Origin: Microvelia longipes
Taxonomy: Eukaryota > Arthropoda > Insecta > Hemiptera > Veliidae
Assembly (NCBI GenBank): GCA_018340805.1
Contig: JACMZG010001908.1
Coordinates: 15,665,170 to 15,729,169, forward strand
Direction of reading: 5' to 3'
Length of the DNA stretch: 64,000 bases
Part shown: in pieces, positions 52,101 to 61,100 of the stretch
How the letters are laid out: each line of letters begins with the position of its first letter
How positions within the stretch are numbered: position 1 is the stretch's first letter
Program-made: the position numbers and the translations under genes
Notes under the pieces: generated by a model
Told to the model about the DNA's origin: nothing
What the model saw: only the letters and a program-made list of their open reading frames with translations
Database searches by the model: none

Positions 52101-55100
52101 CTTACATTAAAGTTACTAATGGTTATACATCTTTATTTTATACAATAATTTATGTTAATGTATCATTTAATTCCTAATTTTATTCATAATATTGAATTAA
52201 CAGTGGTTATTATCATTTATTTACACTTTTTTTCTTCATGGTTTGTTATGAAAATACTAAAAAGGGTGGGGATATTCTTCTTGTTTATCAGGGTTCTTCT
52301 CAATTCTTCTTAAAAAAATAATCCAACATGCCTGACAATCTGAAATGCGTTCCATTGTCTTCACTCTGATTATACAGGCACTCTAGTTCGAAGTAGGGAG
52401 GATCCGATGTGACGAGGATAAGTTCCGAGGAACCTCAATGAAATTATTAAATTAATTAATTACTGTTTTGAGAAAATCAGTTGAGTTGGTATGGATGTTA
52501 GATTTTCCAAACCATTTATTCCAACCGGTAAACTCTCAATACAGTATCCGATGGAACAATAAGCCCCCAGCCACTGATACATATCCAGCTTTCCTCCAAA
52601 TCTTTTACTAACTGCGTCCTGAAATAAATGCAATATATTTCCTTCCTTTCAGTTTTGACATAGATTAAAAAAAACTTCCATCTGATGTCAATTCTAAGTA
52701 GTTTAGATGCTATAGCATAAGTAGTTTAGATGCTATAGCATAAGTAGTTTAGATGCTATAGCATCTAAACTACTTAGAATTTACATCAGATGGAAGTTTT
52801 TTTAATCTATGTCAAAACTGAAGATTATATCTATGGTTAAAAACCATATAGTATAGAACTATTACACATAAAGATATTCAGCTCATAATGAAAACGCTTG
52901 TAAATTAACCAATTAATTAACATTAACCAATAGAAACGCAAAATCATTTGACTTTTCATTGGGTCTCCAGTTTAAAAGTATTGGAGAAGCCTATGAAAAT
53001 TGCGTTTTTATTCTAAGTCTCTAACATGCTTTAATCTTAAAAATAATAAGTAACAAATTAAAACTTTCAAAAAATGTAAAAATTACATTAAACCTTTAAA
53101 ATTGACCCCTACACAATAATCCAGACCTTCATCAGGCTATGTTTATAACCTGATAATAAGGATGCAATGGTGTTATGAGTAGTCCAAGTGAGTAGAGTGG
53201 GGGTTGGAAACATTTCAACATGGGGAAGGTAGGATAGGTTCCTTTCCTATGATTAAAGTTCCTTGGTACAAAAATGTTATCACATTCTTTCTATCTGGGT
53301 TCTCATATCAGAGCTTAAAATAAAGCATATTGTTTCAGCAAAATAAACCTAAGGAATCTAAGTAAGAATTGATTTTTCTAAAAAAACAAAAGTTTTTTCT
53401 CAGTTAACATATACTTTGAATAACAAATAATAATAATTTTAATTAATATTTCAAAACTTCATGAATAAATAATAATTAATATGAACAAGATTACAGTTAT
53501 GAGGGAATTTGTCAAATAGTTAGGTGTATAATCTCGTATTAGTTTTGTAATAATTAATTTATTAAGATTATGTTTTGGTTTTATCTGATGATTATAAATA
53601 TTATTTGATTAATAATTATCTTCTTGAGCCTTATCTAGAAGAGGTTTCACATTTCTACCTCTAATATTTTTTTTTATTTGTATGTTAAGCAGCACAGTGG
53701 TTTCCTATAAGGGGGTTGTCGAGAAAATCTGCAACCTTATAATCTTGATATCTTTGTTGTATTTGACACCAAAGTGGTCTAAAGTTTATAAGTTATAATA
53801 AACTTATAAATATGCTTCTGGTGAAGTAAGAGAAAAGAAAACCCTGAGTTATAAAACTGAAGAATGTGTTTTAAGAAGAAATAAAATAATAGAAACAATC
53901 AATTAATCTTATTACATCTGCTAAATTAAGTTAGATTTTTTTTAGAATAATCTGTTGTAGACCATTTCCTAGAACAGACTTTACTCTATTGAATTTATCA
54001 AAGAGTGGTTTATGTGTCCTAAAAGCCACTTTTGTCTAATCATTTTAGGGTCACAGTAATTGACATGTTCTGATTAATAGGCAGCCATCAAAATCAGGGA
54101 AGAAAAACTCAAAGGACAGGATCATGATACTAATTTTAACCATGGCTATTACAGTAGGTTGTTATATCTTCCCTCCTATGGTGCCACTTATACAGATTAA
54201 ATCATCTTGAGAATGAGCATGAATAGAGTTAATAGTAATAACGGCCACAAAATAAAACTTTATTGGCAAAGCGCTTTCAACCTAACCAGAGGCCATCATC
54301 AGTGTTAAACCATTAAATAAAAGGAAGAAGCGTGCGTCTAATATCTAGCTTTAGATATTAGATTTAGACTGTTATTAAATGTCTATATTTAATATCTATA
54401 GCTAAATCAAAAACTAGCTCTTCTTCCTTTTATTTTTGGTTTTGCACTGATGACGGCCTCTAGTTAGGTTGAAAGCGCTTTGCCAATACAGTTTTATTTT
54501 GTGGAGAGACTTATCTTTTTCATTATTTATAAAGATTAAATTGGCAAGGTAAGAAAATAGTGGGAGACCAATCATATTATTTATCACTATTAGCTCATTT
54601 CATATCAAATCAACCCAGGTATATATTTTCATGTGATATCCCCAATTTCAAAAAAATCTGGCTGACAGGTAGGCGGCCCCATAGAAGGAAGAAAATATGC
54701 AGATTTTGGCTCATTCGGTGCAGCCTTATTGCCGCAATAGGGGCAACACTCTACAGCGGCAATATAGCTGTACTAAATGAGCCAAAAATCTGGATTTTTT
54801 CTTTCTCCTATGGTGCAGACCTGTCAGCCAAAATATAACTAAATCGGAGACATTGAGTCCAAAATGTACTTTTCTGTGTTGATTTAACATNNNNNNNNNN
54901 NNNNNNNNNNNNNNNNNNNNNNNNNNNNNNNNNNNNNNNNNNNNNNNNNNNNNNNNNNNNNNNNNNNNNNNNNNNNNNNNNNNNNNNNNNNNNNNNNNNN
55001 NNNNNNNNNNNNNNNNNNNNNNNNNNNNNNNNNNNNNNNNNNNNNNNNNNNNNNNNNNNNNNNNNNNNNNNNNNNNNNNNNNNNNNNNNNNNNNNNNNNN

Positions 55101-58100
55101 NNNNNNNNNNNNNNNNNNNNNNNNNNNNNNNNNNNNNNNNNNNNNNNNNNNNNNNNNNNNNNNNNNNNNNNNNNNNNNNNNNNNNNNNNNNNNNNNNNNN
55201 NNNNNNNNNNNNNNNNNNNNNNNNNNNNNNNNNNNNNNNNNNNNNNNNNNNNNNNNNNNNNNNNNNNNNNNNNNNNNNNNNNNNNNNNNNNNNNNNNNNN
55301 NNNNNNNNNNNNNNNNNNNNNNNNNNNNNNNNNNNNNNNNNNNNNNNNNNNNNNNNNNNNNNNNNNNNNNNNNNNNNNNNNNNNNNNNNNNNNNNNNNNN
55401 NNNNNNNNNNNNNNNNNNNNNNNNNNNNNNNNNNNNNNNNNNNNNNNNAAAAAATCTCATTTTTCTTTAGGAAATTGCAAAAACCACCTTAAATCACCAT
55501 CCATCCCAGATGAGACTTAAAAACTAGCACATAACCCAACATGAGTGTCTAAAAGACACCCGCGCTTGCTCTGTAGATATTAAAGTCCCTATATAATTTT
55601 CATACAGCTTATAATACCAATAACTCATCTCAATACATAGTACAATTTAATTTGAGACCCATTGACTTAAATATTGTTGAAAATAATTTTACAACCAAAT
55701 TAACTTAGAGAAGAAAGGGTAAAATAGCTTTGCGATTTTTGGGATAGTTAGGAAATTCTTTCTTATAATTCCTATGTTTTCCTAAAGCCCAGACAGCCAT
55801 TTGATAGAATCCTGCAAAAGCAAAGAGTCCCGCAGGAATACAGTGAGTCATAAAGGTGAATGATAACCAAGATAAGAATTCATAAGTATAGTTGGGGCAC
55901 GATACTAAACTGAACATGGCTGTGAACGGGTTGCCTGTGGGTACTGGGATGCTCCTTTTCTTAGTGCCTGGTGGCCTCATGTCACGAAAAGCTAAATGGA
56001 TACTTAAATTTCCCATTTCACTTAAAATAAATCCAGCTAATCCAGCATACACAATGGACATATCAGGTGATGTAAATAATGGATGGTTTACATGGTAAGC
56101 GACATATGCCGTGAATAACCAATAGTAAGAACAATTCTTGAATAAGTTAAACATTGGCATTGTTGCGTGTGAAAATCTATGAACGAAAATTGTTTCCAGA
56201 ATTCTCTTGGCATAATGTGCTGTGTAGCAGGCTGCAGCGATATGAGCTGTGGTATGGATAGGTAAAGACTGAGCTGAGCCATAGACAATCCACGGTCTTC
56301 TATAAAATAATAAGTAAATAAAGAGTGGGCCGGCGTATTCGGCGATAAAAACAGTAGACCATCCTATCTGAGGCCCCAAATCTTTGAGATATAATCTACC
56401 GCCGTTTCTAATACCGATACCTTCCAGAGTGTCTTCGTCTTTTAATGATTTGCCTTTTGGTTCTAACCTTAAAGATTGCCTGTCTGGATAGTATTTCTTA
56501 CAATTTGCATGAACTTCCCTCTTGACATCAAGTATCGTAGTCGATCCAGTTAAAAGACGGAGATTGGCAACATTTTTTGACGAAGAAGCATGCACCACTT
56601 CAACCTGCATTTTTAAACTAAGTACACAATTATAAAGCACTGACTCTAATATAATCTACTCACTAACACGTCTAAAAAACAAATGAACGAGTATTAAGAA
56701 AAGAATGCAAATTAACAATAGCGGTTACCTAAGTTAACCTTTTGAAACCTCCACGATTGTCATCCCAGGTTAACCAACTTTACCAACACCATTTAACCGA
56801 ATGAATTTGCGTAATTTTAATTTGTTTTCTTCAAACTTTTCTACTTATCTTTTTAAGCGAACTAGAATCAAATCTATTTCACATTTTCTTCTAATGAAAT
56901 GAATACGAGTTATTATTTTAACCGTAATGCATGGTATTTTTTGTGATAAGTTGATTAGGGTTGGTAAAAACTAAAAATAAACTAAAAATATTATTTTTAA
57001 ACTATTTATTTTCTATTTTTTACTTTTTCTTTTTTACTAAAAATAATTTAGTTAAGAAATACGTAATATTTCTTAAGAGTGTAACTTTTTAAATTATTTT
57101 CCACCATATTTAAACTAATTTTCTTAAATAGAAGTCATGTAATGAGTGAAATAGCTGTGTACATAGAGATATATATTAGAGGGGGCATAGCCTATCTCAA
57201 TACATTGGGAGGCCAGAAACATCATTTTGTGGCTCTCAGGGGCTCTGTGTAACTTTAATGAAACCTCCTTCAAAAGTTAAGGTTATAATAAATCAATTGA
57301 TTTCGGCTTCCCGCACATTATTTCTGTTTTGGTCTGTGTTTTTAACGTTCTACTACATAATTTATTGTAATTTTTTTACTGATTGTTTGATTATATTTTT
57401 AGCGTCAGGTTACTTTTCGATGTTTCAAAATTTAACCAAATAGGGCCCCTATAGTAATAATATCTCTATGGCTGTGTAATATGGATAAATAAATAAATAA
57501 ATTATGTTGTTTTGATCTCGGTTAAGTGTAAAAGGTTTGTATTTAAATATGTAATGCGGCTTTAATATATTATATTATATCATATTATAACTCGCTTCGC
57601 TCGTCCTCAGAATATAAAATTCGCCAAATTTATACTGCAGCATCTCCTCGGACTCGCTTCGCTCGTCCTCAGGTAGTAAATGCATCTATTATTAGTGGTC
57701 ACCCATACAGCACTGAAAGAAAAAAAAAGATGGAGTTTCAACACAATTGGATTGCTATCCGATTTTTTACTATCTTTAAAATAACATACTCAAGTTATTA
57801 GATAAAAATTGAACTAAAGCTGATAATGAGATGAAACTTGGCATATATGTTAATCTTATACATAGTTTGCGTGCTAAATTTCAAGTCATTATTGCGCGTT
57901 ATTGACGTCATAAATAAATTATTTTCTGAATAGAACAACTACAGCGGTTGACTGATTTTTGTACAAAGTTTCAACTTTCTAGCATAAATACCCTGGCAGC
58001 TACAATGATAACAGACACACACACATACAGACAGACAACTTTACGAAAACCACTCAGGAGGTCTAAAAACGCCTAAAACGAATAATTCCGGTGACATCCC

Positions 58101-61100
58101 GGTTTCGGATGTTTTTGCGAACACAAAACTTTTCCTATAGACCTGATGCGGTTTAATTGAGGATAAGTAAAAATTAATCATTAGTTATTGTAAATGTTTT
58201 ATGTTAATATTGATTTAGAAAATTTAATACAAAAAATTGTATCAGCTGATCCATGGACCATATATTTTGTTTGGGTACTTTAGTTTTAAAATCAAAGAAT
58301 TATTTTTTATCATTAAAAATTATATCATAAAACTATACTAGTCAAAATTTTTGATGAATTTAATTATTAAATTATATTTATTTTAAATAGAATGTTTAAT
58401 AATTATTTGTTACATGGTATTCAAGATGGCGGAGAGATGTGACAGAAGAAGGTAGGCTCTTAATTTTTGTTTCTATAGGTCTTCATGTAGAAAAGTTAGT
58501 AATGTTTAACTAAGTTTAATGTTTAACTAGTCTAGAATCTTTATTCTATTTTACTTTTCCTCATTTACCGAAGGAACACGAAACAGAGATTTTACCAGAA
58601 TCATCTGGTTCTAAATCATCTGGTACTAAAGAGGTTGTAAGACCTCTTTAGTAGATTTTACCTTTTTTTCTGCGTGTGTGGGTGTCTCTTACCATCGTAG
58701 AAGAGTTTAAACTTGACACAAAAATTAGGTCTTGTTTTGCTTTCCGGAAAATATTTTTTTATGACGTCATTAGAACCATTATTCACGAAAAATTAAACCA
58801 TTAAACACGAAAAAATAACTGGATCAATCTAAGATTCGGCGTGCATGTAAACGTTTCAGGGTAATCTTTATCGATTGGCATGTGTAGTAAAGCGAAATTG
58901 AAATTAAAGGTTTAAACTACTAACGACAATTTTAAACAAATAGTTTTATTTGCTTATTCCAGTTCTGCCTTGCCTTCTTGTAAGTCGGGACGCCTGTGCA
59001 GTTGACCCGGCATAGAAGGATTCCCTTCTTCGTCCCGATCGGAGGTTCTGGTGACGCCCAAGGGCGAGAACGCTCCGGCGCACGGTTACAGCATGTAAAT
59101 ACTTTCCTTTTAAAAAAGAGGCCTTTGGTCTTTTGGCCACACCGATTTCCATTAGCCTAACCTCATAAGGTTACGTTTCCTTTAGGAAATTCGCTAAAAA
59201 GTAAAAATCGAAAAATCATTTAAATGAGTTGAAATTTAGAACCAAGGGATTCATTTATGTAATAAACAAGTATACAGTTTTATTTCAACATCGAGGGAGA
59301 TCAGTGCATGGCTGGGTAACCGCTGGGAATTAATTATTTTATTAAAGTGTATCCGAAGTAGTGAGAATGATCGTAGCGAATCCGAAAAGGTAAGAAAAAA
59401 TACCGAGGTACTCTGCCCTCGTTTTTTATTTTAGAAAAGTTTTTATTTATAGACCTAAGATAAAGGGGTTCAAGAGTTGAAGCCCGGAAGTTGAACCAAT
59501 TGATACTTTTAATAAACATGTATTAATATATAAATGCTACATATCCAAAGAATATAATAGGTATATAGAATGCCGAAAGGTATTCGAGAGCGTCAGGCAG
59601 GAATAAACTCGGTGCTGGCATCTAGCGGCAGCTCTAAAACTAACTCTCCTTATTATGACCATATTATGACATTCTTACACTTTTCTAACTTAGTATTATG
59701 AAATACTATCGTTCTTTGTTATTATTTTAACGGCACAAGTGTATACTTGAAATTAGTCATTATTTTATATAGCAAATATTTGGAATAATTAGTTTTGTGC
59801 CGTAAGTAGTTTGCTGAAAGTAAGTCTACACTGGTGCACTCTTGTACTTGGCATGGCGAAACTACCAAGTCACTCACTAGCATCACTAGCTTCCGTTAAC
59901 TAACTACGGAACTAACCTTTTCTTGTCCGAAACAATCATTCTTAGGACCTCCTTTCTTTATATATTCTTTGACTATATCTTTAAGTAATGTTTTAGCGAA
60001 TTCAGCCGAAACCGAGATCCATTTACAATGTTGGTGCATTAACAATTCTGCGGTAGTGATGCGTCCGGGCGTTGCGTGCGGACGCAAATTCCAACCTATG
60101 TAATCGTATGAGACGTTCTTAAACAACTTGCGGTAGCGTTGCGGAAAATGGAAATTTCTGCAAACCTGCTAAACCCGCACAAATGATCTAGTGATTAGCA
60201 TTTGATTGATTACAATACACGTTGATCAGATAAAAAATATTTAAACTTAGACCATATGAAATTTTAAATAAGACAAAATAATTTGACCAAGAAGAAGAAC
60301 TATCATTTAGTGTGAGTTCCCATTATCATCAGACATGATTAAATAAATTAAATATTTGATATAATGCAAAAATTAAAATGAAATCTAAAAAGACACAGCT
60401 TGTCCAAAACAACCTTTTCTTCTTTGTCTTTTTAATCTTTGTTAAGAAAAATATATTTTTGTATCCAAAATTCGGAGCAAGAGTGCGCTGCTAGCGGCTT
60501 TTGCGGCCGTAGCGTGGTAATTGTGGAACCACCATTTTTCGCATCGCATTGACCGCTACGCATGGACGGACGGACGCATCGCTACCGCAGTATTCTGAAT
60601 GCACCTTATCGGTTTAGAAGTACTGTCTTCGGGTCTTGACAACACTAAATACTAATTTAATCGTATATTATCAGGACAGATGTTGATTTATATGCATTAA
60701 AAAATGTTGACTGATTGACTTACGCTTAGCACAATGGTATTGATTTGACCACAGAGTCGTCCTTTTTCTTTAATATTAGTCGAATGTAAGATGTGTCTGG
60801 CATCTTGACAGGCGTATGCCAATAATTTCTTGCCTTGCCAAACTCCTATTACAAGTTTTGGCATTGAATCTTGAGGCTGTTAAATAAGCCCTCGATAATG
60901 CAAATTTTATTACACAGCTATATGTATTTAATTATTAGTGAATGATCAAGATGTTTGAAAATAATAAAATTATGGTATATATATATATATATATATATAT
61001 CATAATTTTCAAAGGAAATGCTCTAATACATTTTAAAGATCAGTATTAGGGTTATATTTTAAGATCAGGGTTATCATAGTTTTATACAATATGTAGAATA

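Larger units (their letters stand above)
48024..52383. mobile_element. Unclassified 4.36 kb DNA element with 29-bp TIRs
   Basis: The left end begins gagtgcctgtataatcagag and the right end is its reverse complement over 29 bp. The element is flanked by identical 12-mers TAGTTCGAAGTA (48012-48023 and 52384-52395), apparent target-site duplications. Inside is a third, direct copy of the end at 49704 and two long near-identical duplications (segments A and B). I recognise no transposase; frames at 50476-50691 and 51423-51626 are short and unfamiliar. It sits in a family A repeat in the ferlin exon 4-5 intron. Confidence 0.7.

Noticed and set aside
56611..56640. Upstream extension of TECR by ten codons
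   Set aside because: The first codon is GTG and the extra residues are not conserved; the ATG at 56610 fits family length and context.
58946..59152. GC-rich 68-codon frame
   Set aside because: Within a family A-related repeat; arginine-rich low-complexity translation without a known domain.
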